Source: Ananas comosus
Lineage: Eukaryota; Streptophyta; Magnoliopsida; Poales; Bromeliaceae
Reading direction: 5' to 3'
Length of the DNA stretch: 64,000 bases
Assembly (NCBI RefSeq): GCF_001540865.1
Contig: NC_033628.1
Location: 4,126,394 to 4,190,393 of the forward strand
The translations under genes were made by a program, and so were the position numbers. The notes under the pieces are model-generated. The model saw only the letters and a program-made list of their open reading frames with translations, was not told the DNA's origin and made no database searches. This document shows positions 1-10,815 of this stretch, piece by piece. Positions within the stretch are counted from its first letter, which is position 1, and each line of letters begins with the position of its first letter.

Positions 1-1420
1 GTCATCTCATTATAGTTCACACCCTTCCGCAACTACAAAGCAAAGAGGGTCTGGGTTCTTGTCAATTCCTCATGGCTGGCTAGGACCATGCACGAGGTTG
101 CTTCCTCTATAATGCTTAGTGCTCCAAGGTACGGCATCGAACTGCCTTCGACGAAGCCAAGAAATTCATACCTAGTTTGACCTTCAAGTCATCGATGGGT
201 AGGACAGTGAAGTTTGTAGTGCCTTTCAATAGTCCCACTGTAATCGCCACACCCTTGGCCCTTGCACCTCCGAGTTAATGGCCTTAATCCTGCTTTCATC
301 GTTCTTGAGTGGAAGGCTTAGCTGCTTGGCCTCCAATTCTGTGATGAAGAGCTCTAGTGTCCACCAGTGCCCATGTGGCTTTGTCATTGAGGTCACATTG
401 ATATACAGAAGTTCCTTCTTTAGGGGCTTGTTACTACATGCCAATCTCTGGACTGCATTGATGAGCCTGAGCGCGCCCATCTTTATCGATTCTACTTTGC
501 CCACACCCTCCTCGGTCTAGACAACATTCACCATCTTTTTCCTTGGGCAGTCCTTCGCCCAATGGTTCTCACCACAGATAGAGCACATCAGCTTCTATTG
601 CAATGGCGCAGATGTAGCGCATCAGCTCCTTCGAATCGCAATGATCTCTCTCACCCTTAGATTTACTCGCTTTAGGTGCCTTGTCGCGAGATAGATCCAC
701 CTTCTCATACTCAGATAGCTCCTCTGCAAAGGTGATAGCGAAACCCACATCCTTTTTATGTCATGCCCCACAAAATCTTTGTTTGCCCATGATTAGAGTT
801 TGTTAAGAAATAAGAATAGCCAATCTTCCTCCACAATGTTAGTGATGTACAATATCAACTTAGAGTACTTCTTAACATACTCATTAAGTGTCTCGGTGTG
901 CTTGAGTTATAATATCTGCCTCCTTACAAGATACTCGACATGCTCAGGGTAGAACAATACCTTGAGTTCGTGCACAAAGTTCTCCCAAGTCTTCAACTCA
1001 CATTAGCCCTTCTCATCCTACCCCGATCACCAACTCCATTGTAACATAGCGTCATCAATATAGTACATGGATGCAGCCTAAACTTTTTTCATCTTGTTTT
1101 CTAGCTGCAACACCTAGATGTAGCACTCCATGTGCCATAAAAAGTTGTCGATCTTCTTTTCGTCGCGCATTTTCTTAAAGTATTGAGGCTCAGGGATACG
1201 ACCTTTGGGGCGTACTCCTTGTGTGGTTTAGGACCATAAGCCACTGCACTCTCAAGGATCGCCACTCACATCTTAAGATCCTCGACCTCGTCGACCCGGA
1301 TGACAAGGTCCTTAATCAGGATCTTTCACTCCTCACGACGAATGATGTCATTTTAAAACTACTCGAGTACTTCTAATGCTTAGAGAATAGATTACAAGTA
1401 TATTTTTCTTCATTCTTTGG
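1..1420 (-). pseudogene. Ty3/gypsy gag-protease relic
   Basis: Read on the minus strand, this region gives the order of a plant Ty3/gypsy polyprotein. First comes a gag-type stretch (about 1100 to 790) with YLDDAMLQW, W-ENFVHELK and the segment ETLNEYVKKYSKL. A CCHC zinc knuckle (CSICGENHWAKDCPRKK, about 597-535) follows, then a linker with GKVESIKMGALRLIN, then a retropepsin region where one frame shows ALVDTRA instead of the expected DTGA. Several stops and frame changes lie between these blocks, including one directly after the knuckle. The longest open piece, at 226-504, is only 92 codons. The element enters from the left edge, so LTRs and pol are not visible. The protein cannot be made; the family call is secure from block order, the lineage within gypsy is not. 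Confidence 0.8.
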
Positions 1421-2065
1421 CCTGAGCCTTACCCACTATTTATAGGCCCTATGATACATTGAACCTACCCACCAAGCTGTCAACATTTATGTAAAGACAA
1501 CCCTAGAATTACCTATGACCTTTGGGACTTTTGCTAGACAGTTTTAGAGGCTTTAACTCCTGTAATTATGTGATGCTTCATCTCCCATAGTGCCTTTTTG
1601 GTTGCCCACTTTTAGTTTATAAAGTTGGTCAGGGACATGAGCCAAAATTTTTTCAAGTCCCTAACAACACACTCATTTTCCAAATAATTTTTTATTATTT
1701 CTATTTTTAAGGAATATAAGTAAAAATGAAAAAAAAAAAAAGAAAGAAAACATGCACCCTAACTCTATTCTAATTTTTTTATATTTTTTTGGGAAAAATC
1801 CTTACTCTCAATCTCTTTTGACCTAAATCCTGTTTGAGATAAAAAAAAAATTTGAATTCAAATTTCAAATTGAAGACATAGAAGGCAAAAAAAAAAAAAA
1901 TATGTGATTTGATTGCTACTTTCCTTAGAGGACTAGGTACCAACAAGGAAAGGGATAAGGAAAATATCGTTGCCTTATTTTCAAAATATTTTGAATTGTT
2001 TCCAAAATCGAAGAGGTCCTAAAACCCCTATAAATGGGACAATAGAATTCAAAAATAAATCTCTT
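1421..2065. other. noncoding, A/T-rich, no gene seen
   Basis: Probable untranslated leader side of the gypsy relic followed by A/T-rich sequence with several poly-A runs. I see no coding region, RNA gene or intact element. Confidence 0.5.
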
Positions 2066-2212
2066 AGAGATGGAGGGGGAGATTAAAAAAGAAAGAAAGA
2101 AAGAAAAAAAGAAAGAAAAAAAAAAGAAAGAAGAAAAAAAAAGAAAAAAAAAAAAATCTTCATGCATGTACAATGGGTTCTTCACTCTCTCTCTCTCTCT
2201 CTCTCTCTCCCT
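2066..2212. repeat. purine GAAA tract and CT microsatellite
   Basis: An almost pure A/G tract (about 2078-2157) is followed by a CT dinucleotide run (about 2180-2212). Open frames here are lysine/glutamate or serine/leucine runs without protein character. Confidence 0.85.
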
Positions 2213-2309
2213 CTACTCCTGCGCGCCAGCAGCAACAAAGGGAGGTGTTCATGTGAGCACATCCCCTCTCCAAACCGTACCAATAAAAAAGAGGAATTGG
2301 CTCTTTCAT

Positions 2310-2460
2310 GTGCGGCGGCGCGACGACGACGATGATAACGGCGACGACGTCAGCAAATGGTGTGCTAACGACGACGTCGACAGTGGCACGACGACGACGA
2401 CTTCGACAACGACGGCAATGACGATTTCGACGACGACAACTTTTACGACGACAAGAGACG
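2310..2460. repeat. GAC/GAT trinucleotide-rich tract
   Basis: Imperfect CGA/GAC/GAT triplets dominate, giving open frames on both strands made of Asp, Thr, Arg or Val runs. This is simple-sequence expansion, not a gene. Confidence 0.75.
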
Positions 2461-2489
2461 TGCATGCATACGAATAGCGTAAGTGCGAT

Positions 2490-3080
2490 TTGCTTGTCAG
2501 TTTGATCAACCCGACCATCTTCGTGATAGGTTTCGAACCGATCAAATTTGACATTAAATCGTCACTTTCGCCGTGCGTATGCGTCGCTAATCTGTAAACC
2601 GTGCGGCCATCTTCGTGATAGGCTCGACATGGTCGAACGAACACCAGATATTTTACTACGTAAACCGTGCGGCCATCTTTGTGATAGGCTCGACATGGTC
2701 GAAAGAGTTGATCGAGCTCCGGCTATTTTACTACGTAAACCGTGCGGCCATCTTCGCGACAGGCTCAACATGGTCGAAAGGGTTGATCGAGCGGCCATCT
2801 TCGTGATAGGCTCGACACGATCGAACCCGCCGCATATTTGGACAATAAAAAAAAAAGATGAACATATTCGATTTGCCATCTTTGCGATAGGCATTGTTCG
2901 AATCATCCGCCATCTTCGTGATAGGCACGATTCGACTTGATCAACACGACCATTCTCGCGATAGGCTCGGACCGATCAAATAAAAAAAAATAATTAAAGA
3001 AATGATGAACATTTTTTTTTTGTCATCTTCGTGATAGGCATTTTTCGCATTATTCGTCATCTTCGTTCGATCCGATTGTA
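2490..3080. repeat. CATCTTCGTGATAGG minisatellite
   Basis: The word CATCTTCGTGATAGGCTCGA and its variants recur about ten times. In the best part (about 2590-2810) the start of each unit is spaced 66 and then 75 bases apart, with an ATTTTACTACGTAAACC spacer. Many units contain the small palindrome TCGAC-ATG-GTCGA. Copies decay towards 3080. Overlapping open frames on both strands follow from the repeat and are not genes. Confidence 0.8.
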
Positions 3081-4320
3081 TGGCTCGACGTGATCAACTT
3101 TATTTATTTGGACCAAAAAAAAAGAATAAAAAAAAAGAAGAAACAGCAAAAAAAAAAAAGAAAGAAAGAACCAAAAAAAAAGAAAAGAAAAGAAATGACA
3201 TAATGCATAGGCAAAAAGTGAGCTGTGGGAAAAAAATTCTCGGATTTAAGAAAAGCTCAAATTATGAGTTCTATAAATATCACAACATATAGAAATCATG
3301 CAATCAAGAATCAATTCATAGTTATTAATGCAAGTAAGCAGTATGCTCTGAAGTCTTAATCTTTAACAAAAAGTATTTTCATAGTCACAGTCTTCATAAT
3401 AAAATATGCATAATGAACAGATTGTGTCCAATAAAATTTTGATTGCACAAAAAGATTAACAGAAAAAAGAAAGAAAATCATGCTTTTTTGCAACATATTA
3501 AGAATTGACGATTATATTAAGAATTGACGGGACATAGTATGCCAGCATTTGAGCAAAAATTATTGAGTAGAAAACACCCAACAATTTGCTACCACTCATT
3601 TTGAAAATATAAATATGTTTTAAGAGTTGCATATATTACCACATAATTTACTTGCCTCCGGTCAACAATAAAGTGGAAGAAACAAAAAATATAGTCATGC
3701 ACAGGGCCATGAAATTAAAAAGAGCGGAAATGAAGTTATAAAAAATGTACAAAATCAGTACCCGTGCAGCTTCTCCTTGTCATCAAATAGCTGAGCCCCT
3801 CCACAAAAAAACCAACTTCTATTAACTATTCTGTACATAATCAATGGGATCACTTAATCCAGAATTTGATTTCTAACCAGAGGATGATGAGAATATCCTA
3901 GCATCATCCACACCAACCATACAATGGATCCGTTCTGACATGTAATCAAATCAATCGCTTTTGGTATAAGAAAATTTGATATATTTCGCCGCAAATTGTA
4001 ACCATAATATATTTGAAACTCGCATCTGATTGCCGGTTCAAGCTTCCATTGTTAGCACCAAGTTTGCTCTCTTGAAATGCTCCTGAAATAAGGAGCAAAT
4101 TCCAATGTCAAATTCAAATTCAAATTTATAAAAGACTAAATCTGAAGATTTTATCCAAATATTAACCATTCCTCTTGTAAATCTAATTTTTCAATAGTAC
4201 TCGCTCTTTAAAAAACATATCTTTCATAATCGAGCCAAAAAAATTTGCTTAAAATTTACATAAAAAAACTACCAGATCCTTTTGTATTGAAATTAATAAT
4301 TTCACAAAAAAGTGCATTGA
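3081..4320. other. A/T-rich noncoding, no gene seen
   Basis: A/T-rich sequence with a poly-A/G stretch near 3110-3200. I found no conserved protein, RNA gene, or terminal repeats. Confidence 0.5.
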
Positions 4321-4321
4321 G

Positions 4322-4556
4322 ATCAAAACCCACCTCCATCACCATGACCTCCGATCCTTCTCTGCCCTTTTTTGAAATCTCTCAACCCTCATCCCACGCG
4401 CGACCATGATCGTGACGACGCAATCGGCAAGAATGGTGATGACGAACCAGGCACTCGCGAGCATGAAGGCGAAGGGGTATTCCTTGTCCATGAGGTCCTC
4501 GGAGGTCTCGTTAGAGTTGCAGAGGAAGTGGGCTCGTAGGGCAGCGCCGCCTCCTT
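4322..4556 (-). pseudogene. ZIP-family metal transporter fragment
   Basis: A GC-rich island in A/T-rich surroundings encodes, on the minus strand from about 4550 to 4340, an uninterrupted stretch with NETSEDLMDKEYPFAFMLAS, a hydrophobic helix FVITILADCVVTIMVA, and then a basic tail. The YPFAFMLA...LADC pattern resembles a membrane segment of plant ZIP (zinc/iron-regulated) transporters as I know them. A stop precedes it (near 4557) and the frame closes after the basic tail, so only about 70 codons of a roughly 350-residue family remain. It is probably a captured or orphan exon. The fold assignment is from memory of the family pattern; an unrelated membrane protein remains possible. Confidence 0.45.
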
Positions 4557-4766
4557 AAATCATCATATGAAAGAAAATTGGAGAGAGATGTTGCAGCAGA
4601 GAGGGGAAAGAAAATGACCAACCGTAGGAAACGAAGAGGGAGAGGGAACGACGCTGCCAAGATGGGAGAATAAATGCTGCAGCCGATGGGGGAAGAAGCA
4701 CCGACGCGAAGAGGAAACGCCCTCTTTCGTGCCCTCTTCCGTTACAAAAAAAAAAAAAAAAAAAAA

Positions 4767-4767
4767 N
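4767..4767. other. single N at poly-A/poly-T junction
   Basis: One undetermined base sits exactly between a run of A and a run of T. The same single-N pattern occurs at 49613 and 52458, suggesting a contig join instead of a base-call ambiguity. Confidence 0.6.
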
Positions 4768-4914
4768 TTTTTTCTTATTTATTCTCTCGGTCAAAAAAAA
4801 AAAAAACAAAACAAAAGAATAAAATTTAAGGAATTTGGTTTGAATCATTTTTTAAAATGGTTCAATCTATCTTGAGCCCAATGAACAAATAAAGCACAAA
4901 GCCTATATGCAAAT

Positions 4915-6640
4915 TTGGGCCCACAACCTGTAGAGCTTGAAACTCATCTTAATTCACATGCAGATTTGGATCCAAACCAGACTAGATCCGAACTGAACCA
5001 AACCGGATCCAAGCTGAACCCGATCTCGTCCAAACCAAACCATAAAGGATTCGATCTGAGCCAAAGTGAATCCGAACCGGATCCGAACCGAATCGAATCC
5101 CGTCTGAACCGAACCACAAAGGATTCAACTTGAACCAAAGTGAATCCGATCTGAACCGAACAACAAAGGATTCAACTTGAACTAAAGTGAGTTCAATCTG
5201 AACCGAACAGCAAAGGATTTGACTCGAACCGAAGAGGATATGATCTGAACCGAACCATGAAGGATTCGACTTGAACCGAAGTGGATCTGGTCAAAACTGA
5301 ACCGAACCGAATCCCATCTGAACCAAAGGGATTTGACTTGAAGCGAAATGGATCCGATTTGACTCGAACCGAAGTGGATCCTGTCCGAACCAAACCATGA
5401 AGAGTCCGACTCAAACTAAACCATGAAGGACCCGACTCGAATCGAACCATGAATGATCTGACTTGAGCCGAATCAAAGCATACGCCAGGTTCAACTCAAA
5501 CAAAATCATAAGAGGTTCGAGCCAAGCCAAGTCGAACCAATTACAAGTCAGTTTAGCCTAAACCAAACCAAAGGGATTCGACTTGAACCAAAGCGGATCC
5601 GATCCGAACCGGACCGAACCGAACCGGATCCCTCTGAACCAAACCAAAGGGATTCAACTTGAACCGAAGCGGATCCGATTCGAACTGAGCCGAACCGGAT
5701 CCGATTCGGACTGAACCGAACCAGATCCGGTCTGAACCAAGCCATAAAGGATTCAACTCGATCCGAAGTGGGTCCGACTTGAACCGAACCAGAAAGGAGT
5801 CAACTTGAACCGAAGCGGATCCGATCCGAACCGAACCAAATGGATTCTACTTGATCCGAAGTGGATCTAACTTGAACCAAATCAGGAAGGATTTGACTCG
5901 AACCAAAGTGGATCCGATCCGAACTGAACCGAACCGAATCCCATCTGAACCATGAAGGATCCGACTCGAGCCTAATATAATCCAATCTGATCAGAACTAT
6001 AAAGGCTCCGACTCGAACCAAAGTGAGTCCAATCCGAGCCGAACAAGATCGACTTGAACCAAAGTGGATCCAATCCGAACTGAACCGAACCGGATCCTAT
6101 CTGAACCATGAAGGACTCGACTCGAGCCGAATATAATCCAATCTAATCAAAAACATAAAGGCTCCGACTCAAACCAAAGTGAGTCCAATCCGAGCCGAAC
6201 AAGATCGACTTGAACCAAAGTGGATCCGATCCGAACTGAACCGAACCGGATCCCATCTGAACCATAAAGGATCCGACTCGAGCCGAATATAATCCAATCT
6301 GATCAGAACCATAAAGGCTCCGACTCGAACCAAAGTGGGTCCAATCCGAGCCGAACAAGATCGACTTGAACCAAAGTTGATCCGATCCGAATTGAACCAA
6401 ATCGGATCTCATCTGAACAATAAAGGATCCAACTCAAACCAAGGGGGGTCCGATCTGAACCAAACCATAAAGGATTCAGCTTGAACCAAAGTGGGTCCGA
6501 TCCGAACCAAATCATAAAGGGTCCGACTCGAACCGAAGTGGGTCAGATCCGAACCCAACCATAAAGAATCCAACTCAATCCAAGTCTTGATGGGTCCCGA
6601 ACTAAAGCATAATGGTTCAACCCGAATGACTAAACAAACC
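4915..6640. repeat. GAACCGAACC-type satellite-like array
   Basis: About 1.7 kb is built from variants of GATCCGAACCGAACC, AAAGGATTCGACTTGAACC and GAAGTGGATCC. A higher-order period of 156 bases is visible where the word AAAGGCTCCG recurs at 6001, 6157 and 6313. Many units have partial self-complementarity (GGATTC / GGATCC around ACTT / AAGT). The minus strand has long stop-poor frames rich in F, G, S, D and R; they change frame between copies and look like repeat artefacts. It ends where a different family of repeats begins. Confidence 0.85.
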
Positions 6641-6689
6641 TAAGGCGGTTCATCTCGAATCAAATACAAAAGATTCGAGCCAAACCAAA

Positions 6690-6770
6690 ACCCAAAGTCC
6701 ACAAATAAACCCAAAACCCAAAGTCCACAAATAAACCCAAAACCCAAAGTCCACAAACAAAACCCCAAAA
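6690..6770. repeat. 26-bp tandem repeat, three copies
   Basis: The word AAGTCCACAAA recurs at 6695, 6721 and 6747, an exact 26-base spacing, with AAACCCAAAACCC between copies. Confidence 0.85.
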
Positions 6771-6784
6771 CCCAAAACAACCAA

Positions 6785-7050
6785 ATCCAACCGACCGTAA
6801 AGTCATCAAACTAAACAACCCACATTCAAACGACCGAAAAGTCGTTAAACTAAACCCAAATTTCAAATGATCAAAACGTCGCTAAACTAAACCCAAATTT
6901 CAAACGACCGAAAAGTCGTTAAACTAAGCCCAAATTTCATACGACCGAAAAGTTGTTAAACTAAACCCAAATTTTAAACGACCGAAACGTCGCTAAACTA
7001 AACTCAAATCCAAACGACCGAAAAGTCGTTAAACTAAACCCAAATTCCTT
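6785..7050. repeat. 37-bp tandem repeat with hairpin
   Basis: About seven units of 37 bases (for example starting at 6831, 6868 and 6905) share CTAAACCCAAATTTC. The better copies contain AACGAC, loop CGAAAA, then GTCGTT, a perfect 6-bp hairpin (6903-6920). Other copies carry mismatches in the arms. Confidence 0.85.
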
Positions 7051-7053
7051 AAA

Positions 7054-7300
7054 CCATGAACCAAATCCATATACCAAACCCATGAGCCATATCCAAGTTC
7101 ATGAACCAAATCCATACACCAAACCCATGAGCCATATCCAAGTTCATGAACCAAATCCATACACCAAACCCATGAACCATATCCAAGTTCATGAACCAAA
7201 TCCATACACCAAATCCATGAACCATATCCAAGTTCATGAACCGAGTCCATACACCAAATTCATGAACCATATCCAAATTCATGAACCAAATCTCATGAGC
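7054..7300. repeat. 45-bp tandem repeat with hairpin
   Basis: Units of 45 bases (ATGAACC at 7101, 7146 and 7191) alternate CATGARCCATATCCAAGTT with CATGAACCAAATCCATACACC. One arm pair CATGAAC / GTTCATG encloses a 9-nt loop CATATCCAA (7171-7193). Because 45 is divisible by three, the frames stay open on both strands and mimic a repetitive protein; nothing else supports one. Confidence 0.85.
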
Positions 7301-7350
7301 CAATACTCAAATCTCATGAGCCAATACCCAAATCTCATCGTGAACCTTTT

Positions 7351-8525
7351 TTTTACTCTGGCACATATACCTAGAGTAAAAATTAAATATCAACTACCCC
7401 TAATACATATACTTAGGGCTAAGTCAATCGCCTTAGCACATATAACTAAGGCAAAACATCTCCAAATCGACAGAGTTCTAAGTCATATACTTAGAATTCA
7501 GTCAAATGATATCAAGTTTATTCGAACTCTAACATATATACTTAGAGTTCATCTGACTAACCCTAACACATATACTTAGGGTCTAGTCAGCCTTTTGCTC
7601 TAGCACATATACCTAGAGTGGAAGTCAAACCATGGTCGACTAACCCAAACCCATATACTTAGGGTCTAGTCAGTCTTTTGCTCTAGCACATATACCTAGA
7701 GTGGAAGTCAAACCATGGTCGACTAACCCTAACCCATATGCTTAGGGTCTAGTCAGTCTTTTGCTCTAGCACATATACCTAGAGTGAAAGTCAAACCATG
7801 CTCGACCAACCCTAACACATATACTTTAGGGTCTAGTCAATCTTTTGCTCTAGCACATATACCTAGAATGGAAGTAAAATCATGGTCGACTAACCCTAAC
7901 CTATATACTTAGGGTCCAGTCAGTCTTTTGCTCTAGCACATATATCTAGAGTGAAAGTCAAACCATGCTCGACTAACCCTGACACATATACTTAGGGTCT
8001 AGTCAGTCTTTTGCTCTAGCACATATACCTAGAGTGGAAGTCAAACCATGCTCAACTAGTCCTAACACATATACTTAGGGTCTAGTCAGCCTTTTGCTCT
8101 AGCATATCCACCTAGAGTGAAATTCTTACCCGATCGAGCTCTAATACATATACTTAGAGTTCAAATCTGACTACCCCTAATACATATACTTAGGGCTTAG
8201 TCAGATCTTCATTCTAGCACATATAACTAGAGTGAAAATATATTAAACTCGGTTAATCCTGATACATATACTCAGGAATTAGCTACTCTTCACTTTCGGG
8301 TAATTCGACCCACCTCAATACATATACTTGAGGTCAGGTCACATCTCCACTTTGGAAAATACAACCAAGGTGAATCTAATCGGACTCTAAGACATATACT
8401 TAGAGCCAATTAGACTCTAATACATAGGGTCTAATATCGACTAGGTCTTGACACATATACTTAGGATCTAGTCAATTTCAAATCCAACTGAATCCTAATA
8501 CATATACTTAGGATTCAATAAATCA
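7351..8525. repeat. covarying stem-loop array (83-bp units)
   Basis: The central part has an 83-base period (GTCTAGTCAG at 7581, 7664 and 7747), each unit carrying two short inverted repeats. Across the array, some 25 sites have a loop close to CACATATAC flanked by complementary arms, and arms differ from site to site while staying complementary. Arm pairs include CCCTAA/TTAGGG (7398-7418), GCCTTAG/CTAAGGC (7430-7452), TTCTAAG/CTTAGAA (7476-7496), GAACTCTAA/TTAGAGTTC (7524-7550), CTCTAG/CTAGAG (7598-7618), TCCTGA/TCAGGA (8257-8277), ACCTCAA/TTGAGGT (8312-8334) and GAATCCTAA/TTAGGATTC (8490-8516). A few sites have broken arms. I know of no named family with this design. Confidence 0.85.
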
Positions 8526-8770
8526 AAACTTCTTCGCTAGATTGGACATTTAGTCTGATAAAATTCATGTACAGTGGAGGAATGCCCCTACTTAAGCCAT
8601 GTAAACGGCAAATCATATCAATAAAATTTTATTTGCCTGTTTTGTCTCTTTTATTATCAGCATTTATATTTGGTCTCTTAATCGAGGATTCCTTAACACC
8701 GAAAGTGTGAGGTAATTAACAACAGATTCTCGAGTCTGTTAGAAGCTATGAACCTATAATCCTGATTTCA
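8526..8770. other. possible LTR-like tail of repeat array
   Basis: Unique sequence right of the array with AATAAAATTTTATTTGCC (polyadenylation-like, about 8620) and the small palindrome CAGATTCTCGAGTCTG (about 8721). It resembles the R/U5 part of a plant LTR, which would make the tandem arrays part of a large non-autonomous retrotransposon. No matching second LTR is seen in the window, so this is a weak call. Confidence 0.25.
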
Positions 8771-8984
8771 AAATAAAATATAAACAAATTTTATCTCTAC
8801 CATGAATGACCACTCGCCCTAGAAACATCCTACGGTGGGGCCGGTTCGTTCGCGGCAGACAAATCCTTAATTTTCACTTATATTCTAATAGGATAATATC
8901 TAATATATATGTCCTGAAAACTTCTGAATATTCAATTTATCCCTACTTCTTTGTTTCAAATATACCCCTCGTATGGTTCTCCAT

Positions 8985-9385
8985 TATTCAAAAATACCCC
9001 CGTTGTTAGTACCCATTAAGTTATCTCAGGTTAAATCCGGTTAAATTTCTATCTGAGGTAAAAAAATTAAAATATCTCTTTTGCCCTTAACTTAAAGGCA
9101 AATAAGAAAAGCTAGTAATGGTAGAAAGGTATATTTGAAAAGAAAAAAATCAAAATACTTCTTTTACCCCTATATTAAGGACAAATAAGAAAAGTAGGTG
9201 ATGGTAGAAGGGTATATTTGAAAGGGCAAAATAGTAATTTCATAGAGATAATGGAGAATTTAATTCTAAAAATATATTTGAAATAACTTGGAATATTAAA
9301 AGGGTATTTTTATGTTTAATCTTCTAAGAGGATTAAATCAGAAAGTCGAGAACTTTTCAAATATATATAAACAATTGCCCCTATT
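8985..9385. repeat. dispersed repeat family, copy A
   Basis: Shares CTCCATTATTC, the GGGTATATTTGAAA-type words and an ending (ACTTTTCA...ATATATAA.CAATTGC) with the segment at 43085-43575, in the same order and orientation. The copies are diverged. Family not recognised; no open frame. Confidence 0.7.
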
Positions 9386-9781
9386 CCAATCTTTGCTCTA
9401 ACCAAATCTCAATCTTACAAAAATCGATACCCTTGAGCCACTAATAAGTGGCATAGAGCTCCCAATCTTGATATTAGGATGCGATCTTTCTCCATCAACA
9501 GCACAGGTAGCGTGTAATACAAATTTCTTGAATAGAAATTAATTTTAATTGTTTTTCTAAATGATATGACGCTGCATATATCAAAATCAGTCAATAGGTA
9601 AAGATACAATTTATACAGTCTTGCCAGAAAAAATCACAAGTTATCGCTTGCGCTTTCACTCCAACTCTTATACTTTCTCCCTAACTCATTTTCGCCACTT
9701 CTGTTAGGTGATCTCAATACCGATAAAACTAGCTCCCCAATGTTGTCTTGTTAGGGAGCCTCTTAAACGCTGTCAAGTGTT

Positions 9782-9880
9782 TTTTTTTGAAAGATAGGTA
9801 GCACGCTACCCGCTTCGTTTATTTCATTTAGAAATAAACTTAGCTGGAAATGTGAATCAATTAGGATTCGAACTAGGATC
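9782..9880 (-). mobile_element. 5'-truncated tRNA-derived SINE
   Basis: A minus-strand SINE: the poly-T start on the plus strand is its 3' poly-A tail and the other end carries GTTCGAATCC, a good tRNA-like B box. It is flanked by a perfect 14-base target duplication CGCTGTCAAGTGTT (9768-9781 and 9881-9894). It matches the 3' two thirds of the longer copy at 32019-32184, so it lost its A-box end on insertion. Confidence 0.9.
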
Positions 9881-9894
9881 CGCTGTCAAGTGTT

Positions 9895-10496
9895 AGTTTG
9901 CCTCCTTATAGTATTTCGTTGGTTGTTTTTTAATATTAATTAAAATCCAAAAATAAAATTAAACTCTAGGAAAAGATTATATAACTCTTGGATAGAGATA
10001 AAAATGATACATGGTGACGGATTAAGGTTCCTAACGAAATTTTCAATTGATTGACGAAATCCTAGATTAAATAAACGAATATTCCATACACATTAAAAAA
10101 ATAAACAATTAACTAACTAAAAATAAATTAAGTTTGAAACATAGACGTACTGACCTATCAAATCAACAATTGTTAAATTCAAATAATAGATTCAAATTAA
10201 ATTTAAATTCAAACCTTTATTTGAATTTTGAAATCAATTACAATTTTTAAATTTTGGGTATATATTAAAAAAAAATTGTATGTTAAGGAAAACATATAAA
10301 AAAATTACGGCATAAGTAAATTACAAACATACTTAGAAATAAATCAAATTTACAAAATAAATTAATTATAAATAGACTTTACTGCTAATAATCATTTGAA
10401 TTCAAAATCTGTATTCAAAAATTTAATTTAAGTTAAAATTTATATTTAAATTTAATTTAATTTACAAATGTGACGTGCAATGCACGTGATTATAAT
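9895..10496. other. A/T-rich noncoding with terminal palindrome
   Basis: A/T-rich sequence without a gene. At about 10470-10485 a palindrome ACGTGCAATGCACGT recalls Helitron 3' hairpins, but no CTAG end follows, so I do not call an element. Confidence 0.45.
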
Positions 10497-10815
10497 ATAG
10501 AGGTCTTGGTACTCATAAATCGTTTTAGATGATGGAGCTTACGAATTAACGATCCTTACCATTAAACATGATTTAGAGTATTTGAAGTATCAAAAAGTTG
10601 AATTTCGTAATTTTTCAAATTTGTAATAAAGCCAATCAATTTGGCATAAAATAAATGGTCAAAGTGGAAAGATCTTCCAAAAATAAGGGATAGAATTTTT
10701 AAATTCAAAATCGGGGCTACTGATCTTGATCGAAATAGTGAATAGAATTTTTTTATTAAAAATTTAAACAATTCCGATTCCTCTACATCGTTAACTCGAA
10801 AACACTTCATACTGG
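10497..10815. mobile_element. fragment of long palindromic MITE
   Basis: Shows the subterminal order of the long palindromic MITE family: TACTCATAA, then a GATGATGGAGCTT-type word, CGATCCTTACC, AACATGATTTAGAGTATTTG and so on, aligned with 18238 onwards. Only one half is well preserved. Confidence 0.65.

Noticed and set aside
2548..2940. Arg/Asp-rich frames over the CATCTTCGTGATAGG repeat
   Set aside because: Open on both strands and in three frames; the repeat lacks stops by chance.
4915..6515. Several stop-poor minus-strand frames rich in FGSD/R repeats
   Set aside because: They follow the tandem repeat, shift frame between copies, and have no start context, signal or domain. A repeat-generated artefact is more likely.
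7029..7579. Repetitive open frames on both strands (HEPNPYTK and HELGYGSW types)
   Set aside because: The 45-base unit is divisible by three, so all frames without a stop in one unit stay open. Both strands being open argues against a gene.
7351..8525. CRISPR-like array
   Set aside because: Repeats and spacers are not distinct: the 83-bp units are wholly similar, this is a plant nuclear region, and no cas genes exist.
10465..10500. Second Helitron end at the ACGTGC-AATGC-ACGT palindrome
   Set aside because: No CTRR terminus within the expected distance; the following sequence is a MITE.
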